Shown: in pieces, positions 23,011 through 36,866 of the stretch
How the letters are laid out: the number at the start of each line of letters is the position of its first letter
How positions within the stretch are numbered: the first letter of the stretch is position 1
Assembly: GCF_901933205.1 (NCBI RefSeq)
Contig: NC_044572.1
Location: 109,628,965-109,692,964, forward strand
Reading direction: 5' to 3'
Length of the DNA stretch: 64,000 nt
Origin: Camarhynchus parvulus
Taxonomy: Eukaryota > Chordata > Aves > Passeriformes > Thraupidae
The notes under the pieces: model-generated
Database searches by the model: none
The model's input: only the letters and a program-made list of their open reading frames with translations
Told to the model about the DNA's origin: nothing
Program-made: the position numbers and the translations under genes

Positions 23011-26000
23011 GTAAGAAAGAACAGTATGCTCTATAAATGTTTATTTTAAAACCACTTTAAAAGTCTGATTTCTTGAAAATAGATAACTTTTAACTTTGAC
23101 AGAAACCAGTTACTCTGAAAAAAGAGACTAATGTATGTTCACAGGAAGCATTTTTACGTTTGTGTTAATCATGGAAAGATAAGGTACCTTGGGAAAGCAT
23201 AACAAAGGCAGAGGTGAATGGGACAAATGTAGCAGGAGATACATAGAAGTAATAAAAAGGTTAGCTAAGCAAGCAAAGAATACAGTGATAAGTTTTAGTG
23301 TTTTAAAGCCACTGGGGTGGTATATTTTCAAATGGAGAGTGGACATAACTGAGGAAGAGACAAATAGAGAAACAACACCCCAGATGAACAAAATTCTCCA
23401 GCTCCTTTCCCTTCCTGAGGTTTCTCAAATCCCTGCTGATGCTTGCAGGAAAAAAGGACAAGAAAAAGACAGAAGAAAAAACATGGATTTGAGGAAATGA
23501 GGCTTTAGTTGCTGGGAGGGCTTTAGAACTTTCAAAGTCTGCCTCTTTAAATCTGAGTTACTGTTGTGAGTATATTTGTTAATGAGCCCTGAAAAAAGGG
23601 TAATAGTTTGAATACTTCAGACATTTTGGTTAATCAGAGTTGCAACCAGAAGATGGGTGTTAAACAACAGGGTCTGTAACTAGATGATGGCTAGAAATGA
23701 CACAGAAAAAGGCTGATGTTTCACTGTGAATATACATGCCCCTGGGGAATGATTTCTTTCTGATTTCCAACTGTGATTTTTAAATTTGAAGATGTTTGGT
23801 GGTGGAGGAGGAGTTTGTTTGTGGTGGAGGAGATCTAACTTAGACTGCTACTTCTAGACAACTAACATGCTGGGAATATCTTATGAAGGTATTATCTTAT
23901 CTTATGAAGACAATGCTCAAAGCACATGGAAGAGGAAGGAACCACATGACCAGATTTCAGCTATTTCTTGGTCCAGACAAAATGAATAAATGGGGTCTTA
24001 TATTCATATATTTGATTTTACCTATCATTCTGGGTAAATTTTCTGTCTCAGATGTTCCCTGAAAGATACAAGCAATCCTTTCAGGCTGATTGTCTCATAA
24101 CCTATCCTTCAAAATTAAAAAAAAAAACAATTTTCAGCTGCAGGAGTACCATACTTGCAGCCTTGCACAACAACCTTAAAAATGAGGTTGAAAAACTGCA
24201 GGATAAAGTCAATGTAAGCAACTGATATAATCTGAACAATTAAAGACCTAGACCATGGGAAATTATTTTTTTAAACTGTTATTAAACTTGAAATTGAAGT
24301 GTTATCTCTAGCTGTTGTTATATTTACATGTCAGGAAGTTAGCCTAAGTATTTTATTTCGGTATATATAAAGACAGAATTCACAGAGGGAGTAGCTATAG
24401 ATAGATACAGATAGATACATGCATGCACACACTGAAGGAGATAGAAACATAGAAGGAAATGTACGTTTGCATCCCAAAATACCCAAAGTTTGCTATTGTT
24501 TGAAACAGGAAGCATAGTAGACAAGTTATTGACTTGTTCCTATGTAGCTATTTAAATGCTCATAAATAGTTGAAAGGAAGCTTTTGAAGTGAGTTCTCAA
24601 TCAAGTTAAATGTGTGTGGGCTTACACAAAAAAACCCACCCAACAAAAAAACAACTAAGACATAAAAGACGTCACCAAAACTGTTTCTGAAAACAGGGGA
24701 GAAGTGATTGAAGAAAGTATTGACTAAGCAGAATAAAATGAGTTAAAGTTATGTAAGAAGATCAGATAGAGAGACTTCAGCTGTGTGGGGCAAGAAGGGG
24801 AAAAGCATGGGAACTTTCACAAATCCACTGTCCCATTTCATTACACATCTTCTTATACAACTTTTTCTGTGACCTGCAGAGATGATTTTGGGACACACCT
24901 CAAGGGAAGAACTGAAAAAAAGGGTCATCTCATTGCAGCTCTTACTCCATTCTGTATAAAATTAAATCTTTTCTTCCTTTAGAATTTCCTGGATTGTATT
25001 GACTGTTATTGCTACCTGATGCTTCTAGATTCTTGTCTTTATGGTTGAAAGTGTTAATTTGAATTTCCCCATTTGGTTTGGTAGTCAAACTTGATGCTTA
25101 CACATTCCTGTTTTTACATTCATGTGCTTTACAATCCAGAAGGGGCTTTAGTAGCTTCTTACCTAAAGAAGCATTCTAGCACAGTACTTCCTGTGCTCAG
25201 GAGGACTTTACTCTCTGAACTGATGAATCTAAACACTGATAGATTTTTGCAGACACTAGAGCATAGTAATCTTAATAGGTTCTTCCCATTTGAGACTGCA
25301 TAGTCCATTTCTCATGTGCAAAGCATCCATGTGTAGGGAAGACAGATGGACAAGCAGGTTTGGGAATGTTTCTGCATTTAATAGAGTTTACTGTGTAAAC
25401 TCAAAGCAATTTATTAAATACATATATTTAATTTAGCCTATTTCTAGCATAGCTTTCAAGAGAGATACTAAGACAACAAAATGATGAACCAACTAGCAAG
25501 CAGAGCACCGGCAAGCAAGTGTGGTATGGACTGCAGTTTGAGAATGGCCAGTCTAACTCATTCATTCTGGCATTCCTTGGCTGATGTCCCTTGAACCATT
25601 GGCAGCTTTCATGCAGATTAATGCTTGTTTCCATAAAATATGAGCATTTCTCCAGGACTTCAAAGGGAAGGAATATGTGGGAAACTCTTTACAGCTACAA
25701 GTATTAACAGGGATCTGCAGAGCTGCTGTAACTGAATTTTTATAATCTACTGTAAAATTGTATGGACATTTTCTTCTTTTTTAGAAAAAAGCATTAACAT
25801 TAGTCATGCTGTTTTATGACTATTCAGTTCTTGCTCATTTTTGTTAATAAGGAGCAATCAAAATGCCAGAAAAAGCTAAATGTGGGGCCAAAAAACATGG
25901 GAGAGGGAAAGCAGAGGGGATGTTATATCTGACTTAAAAGCTCAAAGGAGTTACTTGTAGGAGGTAGGAGCAACCTAGATATGGCATATGCTGGTGTTCA

Positions 26001-28945
26001 GCACCTGGCTGAGAGACCTCACGGGTGCCCACATTTTGCAGCCAACCTAGCAATAATTTTTGACATTCAGAGCTTAAGCAAGAAGGAATAATGTGACATT
26101 CTGCCTTTACTAAAGGCTTTATTCAGAACATATCTGAAGCTTAATGTGACAGTAGTTACAATGACAGAAAAAGCAATCCGACCTCCTTTTCCTCATTGGT
26201 ATGGAGAAGTAGCTTTGATAATACACATACTGTAGCAATACCAGCCTGTTTCTCAATTTCCACGTAGGGGAACAGAGCTGCTCGGATGAGGAGCAGCAGA
26301 GGAAGAGGTTGGCTTAGTCATAAAGTATTTGTATTCTTTGGGAGTCTTAGATGTGGTTTTTGTCTCTGCTGAGTAGGCCAAGCAAAGTGCAGTGTCCCCT
26401 GAGCTCCCTGAATGCCTGCTGTGGTAGTGATGTGCCAAGAAAGCCACGTTATGGACGGGTGCAGCCCTGGAGAGTCTTACTTCAGTCTGCAGCTCCTCTG
26501 GTCATTTAGTTTTGACAACTGAACAGGGAAAATCTTCCAAGCATCCCAATACAATTCTTTTTGTTTTAGATGTGTGTCATATTGTCAGTTTTTGGACTCT
26601 GGCTTTGATTTCCTGCAAAATTGTTTTACCTGAACATGAAATTGATAAACCATGGTTTTAATAGAAGGCACAGTGCGTTCCCTTTAGATTGGCTTTAGAG
26701 AGAGCATTTAATTTGATACATCAATGAAATATAATAGAGAACAATTGAGAGGATGTAATGTGATAGGTTCCCTTGTGCAAAACCCATAGGTTTGGGGAAC
26801 AAGAGTTTCATATGAACTATGACATCAGTTGTTTCTTAGGGGTCATGCTATTTTTTTAAGGAATGCACAGTAGTTTCTTAGAAAGAATTCTGACTAAGCA
26901 GCTTATAGCTGAATTTTCTTTAGTAAGGCTGTTTTTCATCTCTGAGGAATACCAAGTGTATGTGTTGCAGGGCTTTTCATGGCTGTTAGAGTGTTACATG
27001 AGAGTATATTCAAAACAAGAGTCAGGCAGGGGATTATAGAAGGCTTGCATATGAATTAAAAAGAAACAACACAATGTCTACAAGCTATATAATGTCAAGG
27101 AAATGGCAAATGGATAGAAAAGAAAATGTGGCCTGGAGCAAGGTATCATTTTTGACTTAGCTATATTTCTGTGATTCTATGAGATTAAGGAGATACAGAC
27201 TCCCCCCACTTCCTGTATTTGAAAATTCTCAGTAGAATTATAAACTTGCAAATTGTCAGGCCCCCAGTGCATACAGACCTTCTGTCTTTGAGGATTTGTA
27301 TGCAAGGATCAAGGATTGAATGCAGGGTTTTTTCCTTGCTTTTAATAAATGGCTGTATTATAAAGAAAGCATGTGGTTTGGCATTTTCAAATTTTATTCT
27401 GGGGGTTAGAAGCGTAAGATTTGTGTCTCCATGTCTCAGAACATGTATTTTTGCTCACTGCCTATATCAACCTATAACTTCCTACATGCTTCTTCTAAAA
27501 TCTGCCTTATAGGACCCTGTTGGAGCATTTGGTGCCAGCATTCCTCTACAGCCCAGTGTGCCTGAGAAGCCAAAGCATGTTTCCATGCTGGTGGTTTTGG
27601 TTTTTTCCCAGTTGGCAGCCTTGCAGAGCTTGGGTCTCTAGCACAACTTGGGAACATGATTCAAACATGGCTTGATCCCATTTGCACTCTGTAACTGAGG
27701 CATGTTTCAAGGAACTGGCATGTTGTCCTTGAGGTCATGCAACACAGACCATACTCAGTGTCAATGACTCTCTGATGTCTTCCATATGATATTTAGGATT
27801 AGAGGGATATTATGATTGTTAATGATTGGACTTAAATCACTTCCAAAACTTTCTGAGGAAGTATCATAAGGTTCCCAGCCAATAATTTATTTTTTAAAAT
27901 GTCACTCATTAAGAATTCAGGAGGAATAGAACTTGAACAAGGTTTTTGCTTTTTAAAAGTAATTATTTAATTACTCATAGCACTCACTTGCAGTCAGTTG
28001 CTTGATTTCCCTCTGGTTTAAAGAGCTTAGATTTTTTTGGTACTTTCTTTAGGCATGATGAGTTACGCAGCTATTTTAAGTTAAAAGGGAACTGTGTTTT
28101 CTGAAATTGTTCTGATCTTCCTGTTTAAAAATTAATGAATTCCAAAATAAATTATTGCCAAAAATTTAAGTATTAAAAACTGTGCTGTGTATAATTTATG
28201 AGCAGCCTAATGATTTACATATTTAAGAAAAAGAGAATACAAGTTAACACAGGGGAAACCTCCCTCCAATATTACTTAAAATGATCAGTGGATATTCTGG
28301 ATTACATCACACACGTGCCCTACCTGTGTGGAACAGGACTTTTGGAAGCAGATGTTATTTGGATGCACACGATCTCAGGGGCTGCTGGTAAGGCTGGCAG
28401 GAGGTGCATAGTTCTTTTAGGCTGTTTCCCGTGGTGGCAGCACTGCTTTTTCGAGCTCCTGTCCGTATGCAGGCACTCACCCTGCCCTCTACTGTGCCCC
28501 CACAGTAGCTGTGCTCATGCTACTGTGAGCAGGAGGGCAGGACTGCTCTCTAATTTGCATCACTTTTAGGGCTTTTTAAGTGCCCTCCCAGGACTGTTGC
28601 TGGGAAGGGTGAAGCTGGGCCAGAGTGGCTTCACTGATGCACAGCCCCATAAAAGCTCGTTTCTGTACAACTAAGTAGGTGGTAAATTGATGTGGAAATG
28701 GGCTGAAACTTTTTGAAACTTTTTAAATTGTGGTGAAGGTGCAGGCTGGGGGGTGGTTGGAGGGTGTGTTAACTGGGGAAATAAAATTATGTTGACCTCC
28801 ATGCTAGGTCATCTAAGCGCTGCGCTGGAAATGCAAATAGGAATTTGAAGACCGTGGTCTCTCCAGTGGAGCGCTCAAGATAAAGCGTTCTGTTTCTTAA
28901 GCATGTGACTGTATGTAACACAACATTATGCTCACAGACATGGAG

Positions 28946-29362
28946 TCATAGAATGATTCCTGTTGGAAAAAACAAAAGATCATGGAGTCCAACTGCCAAG
29001 TCCACCACTAAACCATGTCACTAAGAGCCACATCTGCATGACTTTTAAATACCTCCAAGGGATGGTGAGTCCATCACTTCCCTGGGCAGCCTGTTCCAAT
29101 GTTTGACAACCCTCTCTGCGAAGAAATTTTTTCTAATACCCAATTTAAACCTCCCCTGCCACAGCTTGAGGCTGTTTCCTTTTGTTCTGTTGCTTGGTCA
29201 AAGAGACTGACCCCCACCTGGCTGCAGCCTCCTTTCAGGTAGTTGTAGACAGTGAGTAGGTTTCCCCACAAGCCTCATTTTCTCCAGGCTAAATAACCCC
29301 AGCTCCAGCAGCTGCTCTTTGTAAGAGTTGTGCTCCAGACCCTTCACCAGTTTCATTGCCCA
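28946..29362 (-). mobile_element. CR1 LINE fragment, minus strand
   Basis: On the plus strand it reads as the reverse complement of the CR1 3' end: CATAGAATGATTCCTGTTGG, GGAGTCCAACTGCCAAG, GCATGACTTTTAAATACCTCC, CCCTGGGCAGCCTGTTCCAATG, and CTCCAGGCTAAATAACCCCAGC. The minus-strand translation retains ELGLFSLEKMRLVG, from the C terminus of the CR1 reverse-transcriptase reading frame. Truncated and inactive. Confidence 0.9.
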
Positions 29363-31504
29363 ATTTTTAAAACAACCTTTGAATTGCATACCACAACACC
29401 CATATTTGAAACCCAAATGAAAATGTATGCTCTGATACTTGAGTTGAAAACCTACTGCTGTATGCTTACCTAAACATCACTGCTGAGGAAGCAGCTCTAG
29501 AAAGCCTAAGCTAAAAGACCAGCCCTAAGTGCTGCTGTGCTGTAAACAATGATTGCTGGCATTTGTGGGTTTTTCTCTCCCTTTCTTACCAAACTATTAA
29601 GTCACACGTGCTCCTTGCAAGTCACTGCTTTTTTTTGATTGTTGCTGTTGTCCCAGCAACAGAAATACAGGGTGTGTGCAGCTTTCCATCAGCGCAAGCA
29701 GCCACTGTGAACTGAAGTACTGATGACTAATTCATACACAAATCATCCTGTATTTTCCAAATGCATGATCAGGTGGTTGCAGCTTTGGAGAAAATGAATA
29801 ATTTGAAGAAGTTTGTATCTAACACAACTGTATATGTGTTTCTTTATTATCTAAATATTTCATTAAAGCAAACAAACTAATTTTGTTACAGAAAAAGGCG
29901 CAGTCAGCCTTTTTCCCAAATGGAATTGTTCAAAAACTGAGTGTATGAAAATCAAACTGAGGCCTGATTAAAAGGTTTAAACTTGACTTCTATGCAGTTT
30001 TAGAGCAAAGCTAACACTAAACATTTATACCAAATTTCTAGTGTAGAACTTAGCTCTGTTTGCTGTGGTTTGGGTATCAGAATTAAAAGAAATCAGCCCT
30101 ACCCCTGCCCCAGCCAAGCCCTGTCTTTTCATGTGCCCTTTGTTTTCCATGTTGGCTGCTTGGTTTTATATTCTTTTCTAGGATTTTGCTCCCACACACT
30201 GCAAGGATTCAGGGAGGAGCAGTGAGGGACAGTCTTTTGACATTAGATTTGAAGGATTGACCTAATTTGTGTAGGGCACATACATATTGGCTTGTATTTA
30301 TACCCGCTTATATTCATAATGTTTCTACTAAATATTTTATTAGTATAATAAGTTCTAACTATAGTATACTAAAAGCAGTCAGTTTGAAAATAAAGCGTTC
30401 CTTTTAATTTATAAATATATAAACATCAGTGCTAAAGCATCTAATCTTGGTTTCAGATCTCTAGTCTGAAATCCAGGAAGTTTACTGAGTGGTAAAAACT
30501 GGTTGCAAACAGGATCCTCTTGTCTTCATTGTTACCTCCTTTAATTTCCTTTTGATTTAAATAGTGAGGAGCAGAAGTATCTTTGATAATAAAGAAAATA
30601 CTTTGCATTTGTGGATTCATTAGCCTCCAGATGGTGAAGGAGAGGAGAAAAACTGAAAATCTCTAATGATGCAGAGTGCATATGCTTCAGAGCAAGCTAA
30701 GTCAGCATGGACAGTCTGGGGAAAGAAACACAGAAGCAGGGAAGAAGACATGCAAGACAAAAGCTAAAATTAGTTCAGCATTGCTTACTAAAAGAGACTA
30801 GTGAAAAATTGTCTACAACTCTGAAAATGCTGTAAGATACTCAGTTTTTATAAATTTGGTGGTAATTTTCTGCTTTACCACTGCATGTGGCAAAATTCTT
30901 GAGTTTTAATGGCTTTAAATAGCCACCTTTTCAATTCTGAGTTTGTTGTTTGTCTCTTGTGTCTGAATTCTGTCCTGGCATCTCTTCCCCTCTGGCATCT
31001 GCTTGCCCAGCCTGGTGGATGCAGTGCCCTCCCTCCACTTGCTGCCTGCTCTGCCCCAAGCCTGGGATGCCCAGGAAACACCTGCAAAGCCCTGATGCTG
31101 CTGGGCTCTTTCTGCTCACTAATGGGGCTAAAAATAGCAACTGCTGGGGGTGATTTCAGCACAGCCACGTTTGCAGGCTCATTTCAGAGTCTGGCCCGTG
31201 AATATCTTGTGTAACTAATGGCTGCATCAATATTCTAGATCAAAACACAAAAGGATTTTTAGCCAGTGATTCTAAATTGCTTGTTAGCTAATAAAGGATT
31301 AGAGGTTTTTAACATTGATCCCTCTTCTGCAGTGCCACCAGCTGTACTTTTCATCTTTCATTTGAGTAGATGTCAAATTATTTCTTTTTGTATGTTTGTA
31401 TGTGCATGTTTATGCATATAGAAGTTTTTCAGTCAGAAGGATAGATTTATTGTGAGAGCTGTTCTGGCAGTGTGTTTTCCACTTCCTGTACACATTTGGT
31501 AAGA

Positions 31505-31600
31505 TTTAGGTTTGGGGGGATTTTGGTTGGTTTTTTTTTCGGTATGGGAGGATTGTTGGGGTTTTTGTTTTTTTGGTTTGTTTTTTTGTTTTTTTTTTCC
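31505..31600 (+). repeat. G/T-rich low-complexity tract
   Basis: Runs of T8-T10 broken by GG and GGGG, almost no A or C for about 95 bases. G clusters are too irregular for a confident quadruplex call. Confidence 0.75.
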
Positions 31601-34562
31601 AGAAAACGTAGGGAAGCTTTTTAATACTGAATAAAACACAGTAGCATAAGAATTCTTTTGTTTGTGTAAATTATGCAAGAGGTATGTCACAAGCCATAAT
31701 GTCATTATTTCTACTGCTGTTTTCTTTGTCTTCCATTAAAAAGATTCTTTTCTCGTGTACCTGCATTGGAACATCAGTTGTGTAGTATGTTAGATAGGCC
31801 TAAAGTACTGTCCCTTATGCAGAGGAGCACACAGATATGCTGTGGCTGAAAGGTAAAGGAATTTGCAGTTAAGTGGGGCTCCCCTTTCTACTGCCTCCAG
31901 GAAATCTTAGCCATGGGCAGTGTAGACAGTAGTGTCCCCATTCTGTTGCACTGGTGTTTCCCATTTAAATGTAATCTGACAGCTACAAGCTTTAGGGGGT
32001 AAAATTGTAAATTATAAATAAACATCTATATAATATTAAATACATACATAACCTTGATGTCCAAAATCAGGTAATCCCAGTTGACTGTAATGATATTTTT
32101 ACATTCTCCTATTGGTGGGGTAGGCAGGTCTCTGGCTTTTTGGAGTCAGGATGAATTTCCTTTCTTTGTAGCTCAGTGTTTAGTTCACTCCATGTTTGTT
32201 TGTTGCCTCTGTACTTGAGGAAGGAGTATTTTAATGAACTGTATTTGCCAGTGCAATGAACTCCTCCTGTTGGGGAGACAGCCCAGCAGCCACTCCAGTG
32301 TTGTGTCAGAGAACAGCTCCTGCTGCCATGTGGATGCAGTCCAGTGTTTTCTGCCCTCCAGTGCTGTGCAGACCCAGGACCACCTCCTGGCTGGCAAAGG
32401 TACAGAAACAACTGCCAGCAGAGAAAGCACAAGGAAATACCCTAACTAGAGAGAGACTGTCTAAAGGCATGCAGAAGGAATTTGCATTACCAGCAGAAGG
32501 AGAAAAATCTCATGTGAACACTTTGGGTTTCTAGTTTTCTAAAAGGATCCAGATGAAAGGTTGTACAGTGCATTTTTTTAGGGCCTCCAGGCAATTACTT
32601 AGATATCAGAGTAAAGCTTATAATTGGGGTATGGGGAGGATGAAAGGACAGAGTTAGGAACAAATTCAATTTATAACATTAAATGATTGCATAATAATCC
32701 TTTTGCATTAAATTAAACAATAATAAGTGTACTCAAGCTATGCATTATCTGTATATCTATGCTTTTAACTGTAATGTATTTTTTCCATTGCCATGTATTT
32801 ACAAGTTCTCTTGCTAAGGATGAGTTTTGAATAAATAATTGTGTTTATAAAGTTTTCTGTAAGAAGATGCAAATTTGTCATCTGATGCTTGCAACTTGCC
32901 AGAAGGCACCTTTCCCTTTAGGGAATATTTTACTTTGACTCCTAATCATATCACGACCATTGCAAACAACTAAGCACAACATGTCCTTGGAAAATGAGGT
33001 TTTTTAATAACTATTTTCCCCACAAAGCTAGGCAATGTGAACAGATTTTTTTAAATGGCAGTGGTTTTCAGCACTAAAGCTGGATCTTGGTAAATCCCTT
33101 AGCAAAATTTGTGTTGGTATTTCAGAGAACATTTTTGGACTCTTCTCTTAAACTCTTCTTCTGTTTGGGAAGTGATCTCAGTAACCCTTTGTGTGATGGC
33201 TGGCTGGATACAGAGAATGAGAACCATCTCATGCAGGAAGTTGGTCGTGTCAAAACATACACATACCCATGGGGAAAAATGACCTTAAGTTCAAGTTATT
33301 GTTGACTCTCCTGTAAAACTGAACAAGCCAGGTGTCTGCTTTGTTACTTTGGTTTCTCTGTGAACACTCAGAAATATTTGTGATAAAAAATCGTTGTTGA
33401 TAGTGGGCTGAACTGTAAGGTGAGATCTGGACACTTCTTTGTCAAAGCTGAGGTGAACTAAAAGCACAACAGTCTTTTTTGTGGAAGTGAAATTGAACTT
33501 GTCAGGGGTAATCAGGCAATCATTTCCCTGCCCTGATACTCGAGCACAGGGGCTGCACCCTCTACACTCCTGTGTGGACATCAATGAGTCTTTGTCAAGT
33601 ATAAAGTATTTTGTAGAAAAATCTTCTGAAGAAGAAAGAAAATTGCTTTTCTTCTGATTTACTTAAACATTTTCATCTTGATTTCTAAACAGTTGAGTGT
33701 GTCAGCACTAAAGGTTTTGCAAATTACAGTGGCGTGATGCTGTAGGAGGAAGCTCCCTGCATACAAGAAATGCTGTCTCTGTTTAGCTATGCTCAAGATG
33801 CTGGTTAGAAATTTTTCCATATACTTCCTTCTTTGCTCTGGATTAGTTATACACACACACCCCTACTGTCTGTAAGTTCAGAGAGCTCTCAAAGTTGAGC
33901 TTAGGAACCTGGCTAAGAGAGAACTAAAGCTGTTAGCCCAGCCTTGAGAGCTATGGGTGGACTATGCTAAAATCTGCTTATTTAAATGCTTTTCTCAGGA
34001 AATGAAAATCAATAAGGATGTTCATTGCAGAGGGTTGGGACCGGACTAGTGTGTTATAACAAGCTGGAGCCTTGCAATTAAAGTTTTTAAATCATGGTTT
34101 GATATAATCTTAAATAATTGCATTGGACTGACTTGCTTGGCATTTGGGTACATGGGCCAGAAGAAGCATGATCATGGTTTGTTTGAATTCAAGGGACTGT
34201 GGGGATTGAGGAAGCTTAAGAGATTTTCATTTTCACTGTTATCTTCTCATTGTATGGAAAGTCCTGCTGTGTATGGGGACTTCAAGAACATCCATTTCAC
34301 TCGCATTAGTTGAGGTGATTCCTCGGATGCTCACGGCAGCACATTGTGGATCCAGACTGAGTGGGAAAGAGCCACTTAAGCATGTCACTGCTCAATGTAC
34401 ATTAGATAAGCAGGTCTTGGGTGCATAGTGTTAGGCTGAATTACAGCAGGGACTTATTCAGCACTGTTGCTTTCTGCTCATGCCTTCTGCTAATGACATT
34501 AAACACCATTTGGCCTTAGCTGGGTGCATCTGGATTAACGTCAATGCATTCTCTTGTTATAG

Positions 34563-34708
34563 GAGCAGCTTACTGCCAGTTCATGGACATGTTGTTCCCA
34601 GGGTGCATTAGCTTGAAGAAAGTAAAGTTTCAAGCAAAGCTGGAGCATGAGTACATTCACAACTTCAAACTTCTGCAGGCATCATTTAAAAGAATGAATG
34701 TGGATAAG
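34563..34708 (+). CDS. MAPRE2: MAPRE2 coding exon 3 (residues 83-131, CH domain)
   Basis: The acceptor TTATAG is followed by GA, which completes glycine 83, then [20 protein letters not shown]. It continues through the lysine-rich helices [18 protein letters not shown] and [10 protein letters not shown]. This is the core of the EB-family CH domain; FMDMLFPG and the basic surface of this segment contribute to microtubule-lattice contact in EB1. The donor is GATAAG/GTAGGA, phase 0. Every residue matches what I recall of human EB2, which fits the strong constraint on this domain. Confidence 0.97.
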
Positions 34709-36652
34709 GTAGGAATTCTGTATTTATATTTTGATCACTACATGTTTCAAAAGTTACATGAATTGTCTAAATTAATAAATAGGGGAAACGAACTTCAAAA
34801 TTGTTGAAAATGCACTTTTTCAACTGTTGGATGGAGAACTAGAATTGCAATAAATGTTCTTGACCTTTCATCATCTGAAAAGGGTATTTGGGCATGAAGG
34901 GAGAAGTTTGGCATTTGGCTCCATTTAGGTACAAATTGAAAACTGAGTCCACATGTCTGCTGAGGAGTTGTGCCATCTAACTCATTATATCTTAATACCA
35001 GGGATCCTTTGATAAAACTCCATGTGTTGGAAATTCCTTGTCATCAGTGAATCTTCATTTTTTGATAAGTAAAATTATTAGTGACCTAAATTTCCAACAA
35101 AACATATTTGAAAATATGCTGTTCTTATAAGTATTCCATTTTTTTTTTTGTCCAAAGCAGGGTTTGAGGAATTTAAATTATTCAAAAGCTGGAATCATTT
35201 ACCCAGTGATTGAATAGATGGGTAGCACATGTGATCTTGTAAAGTTAAGAATGGAAGCCTCTGAGAAAATGCTTGTTCAGCCTTAAGGGATTTAGTTTAT
35301 GCTTGAATGTGAGAGTTTGACAGACTCACCAGTATAAATTACTGTGTTGATAAAAATGAATAATGGAAGTTATATTATCATGCTTATAGTTTTACACTTA
35401 TACACTACCTGTTTATCCTTTTAAGGTTCTGCCCTGGCTTTTAGTGTTGCCTTATTCTGCAATTTAAACAGTCATAACAGAGGGTGCCTTAAGACTTCTA
35501 CGAAGAACTGGAAAATACTCATTGTTTCATGAAATGTTATGGATACTTCTATTTACAGTGTGATTTGCTAGTGAAACATTGGGAAGACTAATGTAGTCAA
35601 TTTTCCTGTAGAGAGCAAATTTATCATGCCTTTTTAATGTAGAGTTGAGGTACAAATGGAACAACCTGAAAAGACATGAAAAATGCAATGTCAATTCTTG
35701 CAGAAGCATCATAGATTTATAAAATGATGTACACCTGGCTTAATCCTGAAGAAGAAAATGAAAACCCTTTTCCAGCTGAAAATTCATAACATTCAAGAGG
35801 CATTGAGGTCTGCCTAACTTGGCTGTTTAATCAGCTGCATGAATTAAGCAAAGCAGGGCAGCTCTTCTGCAGTTGTAGTCCCTGTCTGCCCACAGTGCCT
35901 GGAAGCCTAGAGTACTGTGATATTGGCTGAAGACACCTTTTGGAGGTTTCATGTCTGTGAAAAATTTCTAAGATACTGATATTGAGACATCCTCATAGCC
36001 TTGCCTTTCTTTCAGTAGAACTTTATAAGGCATTTAAGTCAACTTCTGCATGTCCATAAACTGTTCTATGTATAGCTATATATGGAACAGAAAGAAATTA
36101 CAAGGTTAAAACCTCAGGCTTGGTTCCTATGATGACCATGTGCTACCAAAATGTAGGTTGGTTTGAACTTTAGCATGTCTTGGAAAAGCTGCTGGGCTTT
36201 GTAGTTCAAACAGTTGGACAGAGAGAAAGAAACATCTGTCTGGAGTTTTTGAAGAATTGTTTGTTTGTAGTACGTCAAACTGTACCATGTCCATTAAAAC
36301 CAGAAATCCCTAGTTGGCTGAATATAGTGTTACTCCCAGAGTAGTGTCATTCATCATGGGATGTACCCATGGGATGTACCCATGGGATGTAAGGGGGTAC
36401 TTCTGTGGAACCATAGCTATAAAGACTTACATACACCCTATGTATTGCTACTTCAAAGGCTGGGTCTCATTGTGTTTTGTTTTCATTTTTTAAGAGCACT
36501 TGCAAATTGCCCCTTTCTTTTAGGAGCAAAACAATGGCAGAGGTTTCTTTGTTGGTGCAGTTAGTAGATTTTTTCAAATAAGTGTGTATATGTAATTTTT
36601 ATATTTTAAAAAGGCAGTGATGTAATATTGGATGTTAATATCTACCTTATAG
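34709..36652 (+). other. MAPRE2: MAPRE2 intron 3 (1.9 kb)
   Basis: Begins GTAGGA and ends TTATAG. AT-rich unique sequence. The only structure noticed is the 13-bp tandem repeat near 36355. No repeat-family match. Confidence 0.9.
36355..36392 (+). repeat. 13-bp tandem repeat, three copies
   Basis: CATGGGATGTACC occurs twice perfectly and a third time ending AA, 260 bases before exon 4. Likely a recent slippage or duplication. Confidence 0.9.
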
Positions 36653-36866
36653 GTAATTCCTGTGGAAAAACTGGTCAAAGGGCGCTTCCAAGACAACTTA
36701 GATTTCATTCAATGGTTTAAGAAGTTCTTTGATGCTAACTATGATGGGAAGGAGTATGATCCTGTGGAAGCTCGACAAGGCCAAGATGCTCTTCCTCCAC
36801 CAGATCCTGGTGAACAGATCTTTAACCTGCCCAAAAAGTCTCACCATGCAAACTCTCCAACTGCAG
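36653..36866 (+). CDS. MAPRE2: MAPRE2 coding exon 4 (residues 132-203, end of CH domain and start of linker)
   Basis: The acceptor TTATAG is followed by GTAATTCCTGTG, reading [20 protein letters not shown]. It then gives [20 protein letters not shown] and [17 protein letters not shown] before the linker start [36 protein letters not shown] is the hallmark last helix of the EB CH domain. After about residue 158 the chain becomes the basic, proline-bearing linker that helps microtubule binding and is phosphorylated in mitosis in the family. The donor is CTGCAG/GTATTT, phase 1. Relative to my memory of the human protein, Phe replaces Tyr in KKFYDANY and Leu replaces Ile in DAIPPP; both are conservative. 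Confidence 0.97.

Larger units (their letters stand above)
23011..34562 (+). other. MAPRE2: MAPRE2 intron 2 (11.6 kb)
   Basis: Begins GTAAGA and ends TTATAG. One clear CR1 fragment lies at 28946-29362. A GATA-rich microsatellite-like patch is near 24395-24425, and a G/T-rich low-complexity tract is at about 31505-31600. A somewhat GC-richer segment occurs at 28280-28620. Otherwise it is AT-rich unique sequence without recognisable exons. Confidence 0.9.

Noticed and set aside
24395..24425. GATA-rich patch considered as a microsatellite or GATA-factor cluster
   Set aside because: Only a few imperfect units (AGATAGATACAGATAGATAC); too short and irregular to support either claim.
27150..27185. 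TCTGTGATTCTATGAG resembling the CR1 terminal tail
   Set aside because: The upstream sequence does not follow CR1 order, so only a short tail-like match remains.
36355..36392. Considered as a CRISPR-like array
   Set aside because: Units are 13 bp and directly adjacent with no spacers, in a vertebrate intron; it is a simple tandem repeat.
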